DNA of 64,000 bases from an uncultured Streptomyces sp. Its GTDB lineage: Bacteria; Actinomycetota; Actinomycetes; Streptomycetales; Streptomycetaceae. Of the stretch, positions 49,293 to 58,800 are shown in pieces; the stretch's first letter is position 1, and each line of letters starts with the position of its first letter. Under the pieces are notes generated by a model. The model saw nothing but the letters and a program-made list of their open reading frames with translations, was not told the DNA's origin and made no database searches. The stretch lies in the NCBI RefSeq assembly GCF_947488945.1, contig NZ_CANLBS010000023.1, positions 49,207 to 113,206 of the forward strand, read 5' to 3'. Made by a program: the position numbers and the translations under genes.

Positions 49293-50408
49293 CTACTTCA
49301 GACCGAGCTTGTCGCACGCGGCCTTGTACTGGCCGGAGCAGATCTCGTCGATCGTGTAGACGCCGTCCTTGACGACGGTGTCGTTGATGTTGTCCTTGGT
49401 CAGCGAGACGACCGGGACGAGGAAGGTCGGAACGCCCTTGGTGGTGGGGCTGTCCACGGTGGAGGTGGCGACCGAGGCGGGGATCTCCTCGCCCTTGGCC
49501 AGCGCGACGGCCATGGTGGCCGCGGCCTCGCCCTCCGGGGCGTACGGCTTGTAGACGCTCATGAACTGCTCGCCGGCGACGATGCGCTGGACGCCCTGGA
49601 GCTCGGCGTCCTGGCCGGTGACCGGCGGGAGCGGGCTGATGCCGGCGGACTTGAGGGCGGTGATGATGCCGCCCGCCATGCCGTCGTTGGCGGAGTAGAC
49701 GCCGACGATCTTGTCCTTGCCGAGGGCGGTGATCGCCGCCTCCATGTTGGCGTTGGCGTTCTCCGGCTTCCACTCCTTGGTGTCGTAGGACTTGCCCACG
49801 GTCACCTTGCCGTCGAGGACCGACGTGGCGCCGCTCTTGAAGAGCTTGGCGTTCGGGTCGGTGATCGCGCCGTTCATCATCACGATCGTGCCGCCGTCGG
49901 CCTTGTCGCCGAGGGCCTCCAGGAGGGCCTTGCCCTGCACGCGGCCGACCTCTTCGTTGTCGAAGGAGGTGTAGGCGTCGATCGGGCCCTCGGCGAGGCG
50001 GTCGAAGGCGACGACGGGGATGCCGGCGTCCTTGGCCTTCTTGACGCTGTTGGCGATGGCCGCGGAGTCGACCGCGTCCAGGATCAGCGCGTCGACCTTG
50101 TTGGTGATCATCGTGTCGACCTGCTGCGCCTGGGTCGTGGCGTCCTGCTTGGCGTTGGCGTAGACGACCTCCGCCTTGCCGCCGGTCAGATCGCTGATCT
50201 TCTTCTCGATGATCGGCCGGTCGAACTTCTCGTAGCGGGCCGTCTGACTCTCGGGAAGGAGCAGCCCTATCTTGAGGGCGTCGCCCTTCTTCGCCGAGCT
50301 GTCGTCCTTCTTGTCGCCCGACTCCTTGGCGCTGCCACAGGCGGCGAGAGAGACGGCCATCGCGGTGGCGGCGACGGCGACGGCGGCACGGCGCATACGC
50401 GTGTTCAT
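49293..50408 (-). CDS. xylF: Xylose ABC transporter substrate-binding lipoprotein
   Basis: A 371-residue exported sugar-binding protein of the periplasmic-binding-protein type 1 family. The signal MNTRMRRAAVAVAATAMAVS ends in lipobox SLAAC. The mature domain has GLLLPESQTARYEKFDRPII, VDALILDAVDSAAIANSVKK, GIPVVAFDRLAEGPIDAYTS and DGMAGGIITALKSAGI. This pattern fits xylose-binding proteins. ATG 50408 lies downstream of a 119-bp region with inverted repeats. Two hairpins separate it from xylG, as often seen where the binding protein is needed in excess. Confidence 0.94.
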   Translation of the reverse strand: MNTRMRRAAVAVAATAMAVSLAACGSAKESGDKKDDSSAKKGDALKIGLLLPESQTARYEKFDRPIIEKKISDLTGGKAEVVYANAKQDATTQAQQVDTMITNKVDALILDAVDSAAIANSVKKAKDAGIPVVAFDRLAEGPIDAYTSFDNEEVGRVQGKALLEALGDKADGGTIVMMNGAITDPNAKLFKSGATSVLDGKVTVGKSYDTKEWKPENANANMEAAITALGKDKIVGVYSANDGMAGGIITALKSAGISPLPPVTGQDAELQGVQRIVAGEQFMSVYKPYAPEGEAAATMAVALAKGEEIPASVATSTVDSPTTKGVPTFLVPVVSLTKDNINDTVVKDGVYTIDEICSGQYKAACDKLGLK

Positions 50409-50497
50409 GTGGAACCTCCCTGACGAGGCCGCGACGTTGCGGCCGAGGTGGACGGAAGTCAACTCGGCCCCGGAGGCAGCGTCAAGGAGTAAATACT

Positions 50498-50526
50498 TAA
50501 CGAGATGACAACGGTGCCATTCGTTA
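50498..50526. promoter_or_regulatory. Inverted repeat TAACGA-N17-TCGTTA upstream of xylF
   Basis: TAACGA (50498-50503) and TCGTTA (50521-50526) flank 17 nt directly before the rok7B7 stop. An adjacent AGTAAATACT (50488-50497) is also nearly symmetric. This AT-rich island is the likely xylF control region, plausibly a ROK-protein target. Confidence 0.45.
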
Positions 50527-50527
50527 T

Positions 50528-51760
50528 CTAAGTGAAGGCGGGGGTGGCCGGGGAGAGGGTGCTCTCCAAAAGGCTCGAATCGCCCATCTCGCTCAGTACG
50601 AGGGCCAGCGCGCCCAGTACCTCGGCGCGGGCGCCGAGGGCTCCGGGGAGCACCGAGAGCTGCCGCGCGGCGCTCGGGATGGAGTACCGGGAGACCGAGT
50701 CCCGGATCGGTCCCAGCACGAGTTCCCCCGCCTCCGCGAGCGAACCGCCGAGCACGACCCGGCTGGGGTTGAGCAGGTTGCAGAGGTTGGCGACACCGCT
50801 GCCGACGTGCCGGCCGATGTCGCCGACCACCCGGCGGCAGCCGGGGTCGCCCTCCCGGGCGAGCTGCACCATCCGCTCCATGCTGAGATCGGCGCCGTGG
50901 CTGGGCCTGAGCAGCGGCAGCACGTACCGGGCGGCGGCGAAGGTCTCCAGGCAGCCGCGGTTGCCGCAGCGGCACACCGGGCCGGACTCGTCGAGCGTGA
51001 TGTGGCCGATCTCGCCGGCCGTGCCGCCGGGGCCCCGGTAGATCGACCCGTCGATCACCAGGCCCGCCCCGACGCCGCTGGCGACCTTGATGTACGCCAG
51101 GTCCTTGACCCCGCGCCCGCTCCCCCACACCAGCTCGCCGAGGGCCCCGAGGTTGGCGTCGTTGTCGACGTACACGGGGACGCCGAGGCGGGCGGCGAGC
51201 TCGTCGCCGGGGTTGATCCCCCTCCAGCCCGGCAGGATCGACGTGGAGCCCAGCGTGCCGGACTCCACGTCGATGGGGCCGGGGACGCCGAGGCCGACAC
51301 CGATGACCTTGTCCCGGCCGATGCCGGTGGCCCCGATCAGCCGGTCCACCAGCGCCTGGGCCCGTCCGAAGCCCTGCGCGGAGGAGGCGTCGACGTCCAG
51401 CGGCTCGGACTCCTCGGCCAGCACCTGGTGGGCCAGGTTGCCGACCGCGACGCGCAGATGGGTGTGGCCGAAGTCCACCCCGATGACGATGCCCGCGTCG
51501 CCGCTCAGCGAGACGCTGCGGGCCCTGCGGCCGCCCGCGGAGGTGGGGGTCACCTCGACGGTGCCGCCGTCCTTCAGCTCCCGGACGATGTTGGAGACCG
51601 TGGCGGCCGACAGGCCGGTCCCTCTGGCGATCTCGGCCTGGGTGAGCGACCCGGCCATCCGTACCGCGCGGACGACCCGTTCCAGATTGGCCCGATGCAG
51701 AGACGTCTGCGACCCCGGAGTCTCCATCGACTCACTCACTCCCACCGTTTTCTCCAACAT
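50528..51760 (-). CDS. rok7B7: ROK-family transcriptional regulator Rok7B7
   Basis: A 410-residue repressor/activator. The N-terminal winged helix is LTQAEIARGTGLSAATVSNI. The ROK sugar-kinase-like body shows IVIGVDFGHTHLRVAVG, GLGVPGPIDVESG and YVDNDANLGALGE, with the zinc site GHITLDESGPVCRCGNRGCL. In S. coelicolor, Rok7B7 lies next to xylFGH and affects xylose use, carbon catabolite repression and antibiotics; the same order is seen here. ATG 51760 (MLEKTVGVSESM) is my choice, with GTG 51745 (GGAG 7 nt before) as an alternative. It lies upstream of xylF on the same strand. Confidence 0.92.
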   Translation of the reverse strand: MLEKTVGVSESMETPGSQTSLHRANLERVVRAVRMAGSLTQAEIARGTGLSAATVSNIVRELKDGGTVEVTPTSAGGRRARSVSLSGDAGIVIGVDFGHTHLRVAVGNLAHQVLAEESEPLDVDASSAQGFGRAQALVDRLIGATGIGRDKVIGVGLGVPGPIDVESGTLGSTSILPGWRGINPGDELAARLGVPVYVDNDANLGALGELVWGSGRGVKDLAYIKVASGVGAGLVIDGSIYRGPGGTAGEIGHITLDESGPVCRCGNRGCLETFAAARYVLPLLRPSHGADLSMERMVQLAREGDPGCRRVVGDIGRHVGSGVANLCNLLNPSRVVLGGSLAEAGELVLGPIRDSVSRYSIPSAARQLSVLPGALGARAEVLGALALVLSEMGDSSLLESTLSPATPAFT

Positions 51761-51881
51761 GTGAACCCTAAGCTGACCGTTTTGGGGCACCCCCCGTCAA
51801 GAGCTTGAGCGGCGGCAGCCCCGGATGAGCACCGGGCCTCCACGCTCCGGGGCCCGCCGGATGCGGTCAAAGGCACACGAA

Positions 51882-51914
51882 AACCGCCCAACGGCGCTGT
51901 GCCGTCGGGCGGTT
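51882..51914 (-). terminator. Terminator of the ngc operon
   Basis: AACCGCCC-A-ACGGC (51882-51895) pairs with 51901-51914 with one mismatch. On the minus strand it is followed by TTCG, about 80 bp after the ngcG stop. Confidence 0.7.
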
Positions 51915-51994
51915 CCGGTCAGATCGTTACGTTCGGTGGCGGGCTCGTCCCGGTCCGGTTCCGTTCAGGACTCCGTCTCGCCGCGCCCTCTCGC

Positions 51995-52924
51995 TCACTT
52001 GAGCGCGCCCGCGGTGAGCCCGGCCACCACCTGACGCTGGAAGACGATGTAGGCGGCCAGCACCGGCAGCATGGCGATCACCAGGCCGGCGAAGAGGCCG
52101 GAGTAGTCGCCCTTGTACCCCTGGCTGGTGGAGAGCTCCACCAGGCCCTGGGCCAGCACCCGCTTCTCCGGATCGGTGTTGAGCACCGTCGGCAGCATGT
52201 ACTGGTTCCACTGCCCCAGGAAGTTGAAGATGCCGACGCTGATCAGGCCCGGCTTCGCCATCGGCAGCATCACCTGGAAGAACGTCCGGGTGTGCGAGGC
52301 CCCGTCGATGAGCGCCGCCTCCGCCACCGACGTCGGCAGCGTCCGGAAGAACGAGGTCAGGAAGAACACGGTGAACGGCAGCGAGTACGCGATGTACACG
52401 AAGATCAGGCCGTGGATCGTGTTCAGCAGCCCCATGTTGTCCATGACGTAGAACAACGGGACCAGCGCCAGCATGATCGGGAAACTCATGCCGCCGACGA
52501 ACAGGAAGTAGATGAACCGGTTGCCGGTGAACTCGAAGCGGGCCAGCACGTAGGCCGCCATCGAGCCGAGCACCAGGGTGCCCACCAGCGAACCGCCCAC
52601 CACGATCACGGTGTTGAAGAAGTACTCGCTCATGTGGGCCTGGCTCCAGGCCCGGCCCCAGGCGTCGAAGCTGAGGCTGTCGGGCAGCGCCCAGGGGGTG
52701 TTGAAGATGGCCTTGTCCGTCTTGAAGGCGGACATGACGGCCCACAGCAGCGGCAGGATCACCAGGATCGCCCAGATGACCAGGACGCCGTGCGAGAAGA
52801 CGTTGAGGACGTGGCCCTCGCTGCTCTTCGCCTTGACGGCCGGGGGCCGTCCGGAGGTCTTGGCGATCCGGGGGCCGGGGACGCCGGCGTCGGTGCCCGC
52901 CGGGGGCGGGGTGTCGGTCTTCAT
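51995..52924 (-). CDS. ngcG: ABC transporter permease, NgcG-like
   Basis: A 309-residue MalG-type permease with six helices. The EAA coupling loop is SVAEAALIDGASHTRTFFQV, followed by MLPMAKPGLISVGIFNFLGQ. The polar N-terminal 35 residues are cytosolic. ATG 52924 shares one base with the ngcF stop (TGATG). It partners NgcF and NgcE. The S. coelicolor homologues (ngcEFG, beside rok7B7) take up N,N'-diacetylchitobiose or GlcNAc-type sugars, and a separate shared ATPase (MsiK) supplies energy, which explains the absence of an ATPase gene here. Confidence 0.88.
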   Translation of the reverse strand: MKTDTPPPAGTDAGVPGPRIAKTSGRPPAVKAKSSEGHVLNVFSHGVLVIWAILVILPLLWAVMSAFKTDKAIFNTPWALPDSLSFDAWGRAWSQAHMSEYFFNTVIVVGGSLVGTLVLGSMAAYVLARFEFTGNRFIYFLFVGGMSFPIMLALVPLFYVMDNMGLLNTIHGLIFVYIAYSLPFTVFFLTSFFRTLPTSVAEAALIDGASHTRTFFQVMLPMAKPGLISVGIFNFLGQWNQYMLPTVLNTDPEKRVLAQGLVELSTSQGYKGDYSGLFAGLVIAMLPVLAAYIVFQRQVVAGLTAGALK

Positions 52925-53844
52925 CAGTACTCCAGCCGCTCGCGCCGGCCCAGCTTCATCACGACGGCGGCGAACGCCAGCGTCACGAGGAGCAGGGCGA
53001 CGCCGATCGTGGTCGCGTAGCCGGCCTGTCCGTCGCGGAACGCCGCCTGGTAGACGTACAGCGGCAGGACGGTGGTCGAGTAGTCGGGCCCGCCGGGGCC
53101 GACGCTCATGATGTGCACGATGGCGAAGCCCTCGGCCCCCAGCGCCAGGATGCCCATGTACACCCAGCCGGACTGCACGGTGTCCCACAGCAGGGGCAGC
53201 GTGATCCGGAAGAAGGTGGTGATCCGGCTGGCGCCGTCCAGCAGGGCGGCCTCGTAGAAGTCCTTGGGAATGGAGGCCATTCCGGCGGAGAACAGCACCA
53301 CGAAGAAGCCGGTCGTGCACCAGACGAGCACCGCCATGATGCACCAGAGGGCGAGTTCCGGATCGCCCAGCCAGTTCGGCAGGTGCTCGAATCCGAGTTC
53401 CCGCAGCGAGCCGTTGATCATTCCCTGCGCGGGGTCGAACGCGAACTGGAAGAGAATGGCGACGATCGCGATCGACAGCACCTGCGGGAAGAAGTAGGCG
53501 ATCTTGTAGAAGCCCGAACCGCGGACTCCCCCGATGGCGGCGCCCTTTCGGCGCCGCCCGCCCACATTGAGCATGAAGGCGAAGAAGAGCGCGAGGCCCA
53601 GCGTCACCAGCGGCAGCAGAAGCGCGAGCAGCACACTGTGCCACAACGACTTCCAGAAGACGTCGTCGTGGAACATCTTGGTGTAGTTGTCGAAGCCGAC
53701 CATTTCGAAGTCGGGGCTCAGACCGGTCCAGTCCGTGAACGAGTAGTAGATGGACTGGATGAACGGCCAGACGACGAATATGACGTACAACGTCATCGGG
53801 ACCACCAGGAACCCGATGATGAAGCGGTACTTACCGTGTTGCAT
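52924..53844 (-). CDS. ngcF: ABC transporter permease, NgcF-like
   Basis: A 306-residue MalF-type permease with six helices. FIIGFLVVPMTLYVIFVVWP forms the first helix, and the EAA loop is DFYEAALLDGASRITTFFRI then TLPLLWDTVQSGWVYMGIL. It forms the membrane channel with NgcG. ATG 53844 lies 49 bp after the ngcE stop. The substrate class is inferred from the NgcE-like binding protein. Confidence 0.88.
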   Translation of the reverse strand: MQHGKYRFIIGFLVVPMTLYVIFVVWPFIQSIYYSFTDWTGLSPDFEMVGFDNYTKMFHDDVFWKSLWHSVLLALLLPLVTLGLALFFAFMLNVGGRRRKGAAIGGVRGSGFYKIAYFFPQVLSIAIVAILFQFAFDPAQGMINGSLRELGFEHLPNWLGDPELALWCIMAVLVWCTTGFFVVLFSAGMASIPKDFYEAALLDGASRITTFFRITLPLLWDTVQSGWVYMGILALGAEGFAIVHIMSVGPGGPDYSTTVLPLYVYQAAFRDGQAGYATTIGVALLLVTLAFAAVVMKLGRRERLEY

Positions 53845-53893
53845 CGTTACCGACTCCGACCTCTCTGCCGTGCAGCCGCTGGTGACGCGTGGA

Positions 53894-55339
53894 TCACTGG
53901 TGCTTGAAGTGCTTGATGGACTGGTCCTTCGCTGCGGCGTCGGCGAAGGCCTGGATCTTCTTGATCGTCTCGGCCGGGGTCGCCCGGCCCGCCATCATCT
54001 CGCCGAGGCCCGAGACGCCGATCTGCTCCTTCTGGAGCTTGACGTACCAGTCCTGGAGGCGCGGGTTGACGACGTTGGTGCCGGCCTTCTCCAGCGCGGC
54101 CACACCGGACTTGAGGCCCGGGGACAGCTCGATGCCGTCGGTGCCGCCGTTGAAGGCGGAGAGCGACTTCGTGGAGGAGGTGAAGGACTTCGAGGAAGCC
54201 TCGCTCAGCATGATGCGCAGCTGCTCCATGCCGCCCGCCGTGTTCTTGGCGTTGGCGGGGACGATGAACGGCTCGCCGCCGGACGCCCAGATGGTGCCGA
54301 ACGGCATCTTGTCGGAGGAGTCCAGGCCGGAGGGGGCGCCGACCGCGAGGTTGAAGTCCGCCGGGATGACGGAGGCTTCCTCGTTCTCGACCCAGGAGCC
54401 GTTCGGGATGAAGAGCGCCTTGCCGTTGGCCCACGCGCCCTGCGAACCGCGGTGGTCCAGGCCCGGAGTGCCCTCCAGGACGTAGCCCTTCTTGTACAGC
54501 TCGTAGTACGCCTCGAAGGCCGCCTTGACCGCGGGGTGCTCCCACGCCTTCGGCTCCAGGTTGTCGATGGCGTCGAGGACCTCGACGCCGCCGATCTTGG
54601 CGATGAAGGGGTAGAGCGAGAACGGCAGGTAGTACGGGTACTTGCCGGCGTAGGTCCAGCCGGCGATGCCCTTCTTCTTCGCCTTCGCGCAGAGCGCGAG
54701 CATCTCGTCCCAGGTCTCCGGGTACGCGGCGTCGAGCTTGTCCAGGGCGGTCTGCGAGTACCAGACGCCGTAGACCGTGTACGCGTAGTACATGATCCAG
54801 ACCGGGTCGCCGTCGAACTGGCCCATCTCGACGATGCCGGGGCGCAGGGTGTCGCGCACGGTCTTGGCCGGGTCGTCGATCGACGGGGCGTCGAGCAGCG
54901 GGGTCAGGTCGGCGAGCTGCTTCTTGCCGACCAGGACGCCCATGTCCATCTGCTGGGCACCGGAGTTGTCGATCAGGTCCGGCGGGGTGCCGCCGTTGAA
55001 GCGCGGCTGCAGGACCGACTGGATCTTCTGCGTCTTGGAGAACTTGACCTTCGCCTTCGGGAAGTTCTTCTCGTAGACGGCCTTGGCGTCCTCGGCGTAC
55101 TTGGTGCCGAACCCGCCGTCGAAGATGACGAGTTCGAGCGGTGCGCTGTCGTTGACGGCCAGCGGGTTCTCCGCGGACTTGGTGCCCTTGGCCGCCTTGT
55201 CCTCGGAACCGCTGTCGCCGCTCGCGCAGGCCGACAGGAAGCTCATGGTCGGAACCGTGATCAGACCGAGTGCGGCGGACCGCTTGATCAGGTTGCGCCG
55301 GCCGAGGCCGTCATTCTTGTGGGCGGAGGTGGATCCCAT
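53894..55339 (-). CDS. ngcE: Amino-sugar/diacetylchitobiose-binding lipoprotein, NgcE-like
   Basis: A 481-residue solute-binding protein of the MalE-like extracellular family. The N-terminus has a twin-arginine-like RRNLIKRSAALGL followed by lipobox LSAC, suggesting Tat export and lipid anchoring. The mature part includes APLELVIFDGGFGTKYAEDA, GGTPPDLIDNSGAQQMDMGV, ETWDEMLALCAKAKKKGIAG and WANGKALFIPNGSWVENEEA, typical of NgcE proteins. In S. coelicolor the homologue binds diacetylchitobiose with modest affinity. ATG 55339 is clear. It is first in the ngcEFG operon. Confidence 0.9.
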   Translation of the reverse strand: MGSTSAHKNDGLGRRNLIKRSAALGLITVPTMSFLSACASGDSGSEDKAAKGTKSAENPLAVNDSAPLELVIFDGGFGTKYAEDAKAVYEKNFPKAKVKFSKTQKIQSVLQPRFNGGTPPDLIDNSGAQQMDMGVLVGKKQLADLTPLLDAPSIDDPAKTVRDTLRPGIVEMGQFDGDPVWIMYYAYTVYGVWYSQTALDKLDAAYPETWDEMLALCAKAKKKGIAGWTYAGKYPYYLPFSLYPFIAKIGGVEVLDAIDNLEPKAWEHPAVKAAFEAYYELYKKGYVLEGTPGLDHRGSQGAWANGKALFIPNGSWVENEEASVIPADFNLAVGAPSGLDSSDKMPFGTIWASGGEPFIVPANAKNTAGGMEQLRIMLSEASSKSFTSSTKSLSAFNGGTDGIELSPGLKSGVAALEKAGTNVVNPRLQDWYVKLQKEQIGVSGLGEMMAGRATPAETIKKIQAFADAAAKDQSIKHFKHQ

Positions 55340-55395
55340 GCTCAAGTCCTCACCTTCATCAGGACTCAGGCGGTGTACCGGTCGCCCGTGAAGAA

Positions 55396-55410
55396 TTCGC
55401 CTCAGGCGAA
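55396..55410. promoter_or_regulatory. Palindrome TTCGCCT-C-AGGCGAA upstream of ngcE
   Basis: Seven-base perfect arms around one base, 57 bp before the ngcE start in its untranslated leader. It is a candidate operator. Confidence 0.45.
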
Positions 55411-55580
55411 GGGCCCCGCCACCGCGGTCGGTTGCGCTTGGGTGCTGCTTACACCGGATTTCGCGCCCGGACCGGACGCGGAGGCGACGGACCGCGAAGT
55501 CGCCGAACGGCGCCCCCCGACCTCGCTCCCCGGTCCTTCCCGAACGCGCAGCCACGGATCGGGCTGTGCGGACGCCGACA

Positions 55581-55610
55581 GGTATAGTCCACTCCTCGCC
55601 AACTGAGCAA
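55581..55610 (-). promoter_or_regulatory. Candidate ngcE promoter
   Basis: On the minus strand TTGCTC (55610-55605) and TATACC (55586-55581) are separated by 18 nt. This vegetative-type promoter would give a leader of about 235 nt before ngcE. Confidence 0.4.
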
Positions 55611-55793
55611 GATCAAAAGCGGGTTCGAGCGGGCATCTTTCCCGAGTTGAGACCTCGGGGACGATTCGGCACCGCATGCCCGGAGCCGGACGGTGACTTT
55701 TCCCGAATGCGCGCGATTGACCGGACACCTCTTTCGTAACACCCTTGACACACCGCACCAGTTGCCTCCCTACTGGTCTCCGCATCCCGTTTT

Positions 55794-55805
55794 GACAACG
55801 TTGTC
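55794..55805. promoter_or_regulatory. LacI-like palindrome GACAACGTTGTC before the GH92 gene
   Basis: A perfect 12-bp palindrome with a central CG, extended as TTGACAACGTTGTCCAA, typical of LacI-family operators. It ends 29 bp before ATG 55835 and contains a TTGACA hexamer. Confidence 0.6.
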
Positions 55806-55834
55806 CAACCATCTCCGGGGAGGAATGGCTCGGT

Positions 55835-58800
55835 ATGCAGCCCCCACATGATCTTCATCTCCGGCCCCGCAGGGGCCGCAGACGCGCCGTCACCGTGGTC
55901 ACCGCGGCGCTCGTCCTGATCGGCGCCGGCCCCTCGCTCGCCGCCCCGCAGGGCGCGCCCCAACGGCCCTCGTCGGAGCGGACGTTCCACTCGTCCTTCG
56001 AGACGGACGAGAGGCAGCCGGACTGGCTCGACACGGTGGAGACCGGACCGGACGGCAAGGACCTCTCGCAGGGCGTCGACGGTGGCTTCGCCGACGGCAT
56101 CCCGGGCAACGTCACCGACCGGGTGACCGGCCTGCGCGCCAGCGACGAGAACACCGGCGGCGGCGAGGTGAAGGAGAACCTCGTCGACGTGGCCTCCGGC
56201 ACCAAGTGGCTGGCCTTCGCGCCCACCGGCTGGGTCGAGTTCGACCTGAGCGAGGCCGTGGCGGTGAAGACCTACGCCCTCACCTCCGCCAACGACCACG
56301 CCGAGCGCGACCCCGAGGACTGGACCCTGAAGGGGTCGGCCGACGGCACGGACTGGACCACGCTCGACACCCGGACCGGACAGACCTTCGGCGAGCGCCT
56401 CCAGACCCGCTCGTTCGATCTCGCGGAGCCCGCGGCGTACGCGCACTTCCGGCTGGAGTTCACCAGGAACCACGGAGCCACGGACGCCCTCCAGCTCGCG
56501 GACGTCCAGTTCTCGAACGGCGACACCTCCGCCCCGGCCCCCGAGCAGATGCGCAGCCGGCCCGACCGCGGACCGTCCGGGTCGCCGACCGCCAAGTCCG
56601 GCGCGGGCTTCACCGGTACCAGGGCGCTGCGCTACGCGGGCACCCACGACCCGAAGGGCCGGGCGTACGCGTACAACAAGGTCTTCGACGTCGACACCGA
56701 GATCACCCGGTCCACCGAACTGTCGTACCTGGTGTATCCGCAGATGACGGAGACCGACCTGGCCTACCCGGCGACGCACGTCGCGGTGGACCTCGCCTTC
56801 ACCGACGGCACCTACCTCAGCGGGCTCGGCGCCACCGACAGCAACGGCGGCGCGCTGACCCCGCAGGGCCAGGCGGACGCCAAGCGGCTCTACGTCAACC
56901 AGTGGAACAAGGTCTCCTCGTCCATCGGCGCGGTCGCCGCCGGCAAGACGGTCGACCGCGTCCTGGTGGCGTACGACTCCCCCACCGGCCCCTCGAAGTT
57001 CCAGGGCTGGATCGACGATCTCTCGATCGCCCCGAAGGCGCCGGAGAAGCGCAAGGCGCACCTCTCGGACTACGCGCTGACGACCCGCGGCACCCACTCC
57101 AGCGGCGGCTTCTCGCGCGGCAACAACATCCCGGCCACCGCCGTCCCGCAGGGCTTCAACTTCTGGACGCCGGTCACCAACGCCGGGTCGACGAGCTGGC
57201 TGTACGACTACGCGCGCGGCAACAACGCGGACAACCTGCCCACCTTGCAGGCCTTCAGCGCCAGCCACGAGCCGAGCCCCTGGATGGGCGACCGGCAGAC
57301 CTTCCAGCTCATGCCGTCCGTCGCCACCGGCACCCCGGACGCGTCGCGGACCGCGCGGGCGCTGCCCTTCCGCCACGAGAACGAGACGGCGAGGCCGCAC
57401 TACTACGGCGTCACGTTCGAGAACGGCCTCAAGGCCGAGATGACCCCGTCCGACCACGCGGCCCGGATGCGGTTCACCTATCCCGGCGACGACGCAAGCA
57501 TGGTCTTCGACAACGTCTCCGCCGACGGCGGGCTGACGCTGGACGCGGACACCTCCTCGTTCACCGGCTTCTCCGACGTGAAGAGCGGCGGCTCCACCGG
57601 CGCCACCCGGCTCTTCGTCTACGGCGTCTTCGACGCGCCCGTCACCGCGAGCGGCAAGCTCACCGGGGGCGGCGGCGGTGACGTCACCGGCTACTTCCGC
57701 TTCGACGCCGGCAAGGACAGGTCGGTCGGGCTGCGCCTGGCCACCTCGCTGATCAGCGTCGACCAGGCGAAGAAGAACCTGGCCATGGAGATCCCGGCCG
57801 CCGCCTCCTTCGGCACGGTGCAGAAGCGGGCCCAGCGGGCCTGGGACGGCATCCTCGGCAAGGTGGAGGTGGAGGGCGCCGACGCGGACCAGCTGACCAC
57901 CCTCTACTCCAGCCTGTACCGGCTGTACCTGTACCCGAACTCCGGTTTCGAGCAGGTCGACGGCGTCAGCACCTACGCCAGCCCGTTCTCCGCGCAGACC
58001 GGCGAGGACACCCCGACCCACACCGGCGCGAAGCTGGTGAAGGGGAAGGTGTACGTCAACAACGGCTTCTGGGACACCTACCGGACGACGTGGCCCGCCT
58101 ACTCGCTGCTCACCCCGGAGAAGGCCGGTGAAATGGTCGACGGCTTCGTCCAGCAGTACAAGGACGGCGGCTGGATCTCCCGCTGGTCCTCGCCCGGCTA
58201 CGCGGACCTGATGACCGGCACCAGCTCCGACGTCGCGTTCGCCGACGCGTACGTCAAGGGCGTCGACTTCGACGCGGAGGCGGCCTACGACGCGGCGGTC
58301 AAGAACGCCACCGTCGCCCCGCCGTCCTCGGGCGTCGGGCGCAAGGGCATGGAGACCTCGGTCTTCACCGGGTACGCGGACACCTCGACCCACGAGGGAC
58401 TGTCCTGGTCGCTGGAGGGCTACCTCAACGACTACGGCATCGGCCGCATGGGCCAGGCGCTCTACCAGAAGACCAAGAAGCAGCGGTACAAGGAGGAGTC
58501 GGAGTACTTCCTCAACCGCGCCCAGAACTACGTCACGCTCTTCGACGGCGGGGCGGGCTTCTTCCAGGGCAAGGACGCCGGGGGCGACTGGCGCGTCCCG
58601 TCGGCGAGTTACGACCCGCGGATCTGGGGCTACGACTACACCGAGACCAACGGCTGGGGCTACGCCTTCACCGCCCCGCAGGACAGCCGCGGCCTGGCCA
58701 ACCTCTACGGCGGGCGGCAGGGCCTCGGGAAGAAGCTCGACACCTACTTCTCCACCCCCGAGACCGCCGCGCAGGAGTTCACCGGCTCCTACGGCGGAGT

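Larger units (their letters stand above)
55340..55834. other. Divergent promoter region between ngcE and the GH92 gene
   Basis: A 495-bp gap with no credible gene. It carries the ngcE-side palindrome (55396-55410), a candidate ngcE promoter (55581-55610), a half-site ACTGGTCT (55772-55779) reminiscent of one arm of a DasR site, and the GH92-side palindrome (55794-55805). Confidence 0.7.

Noticed and set aside
55772..55779. DasR operator before the GH92 gene
   Set aside because: Only the half ACTGGTCT is present; the second half that a DasR site needs is absent.
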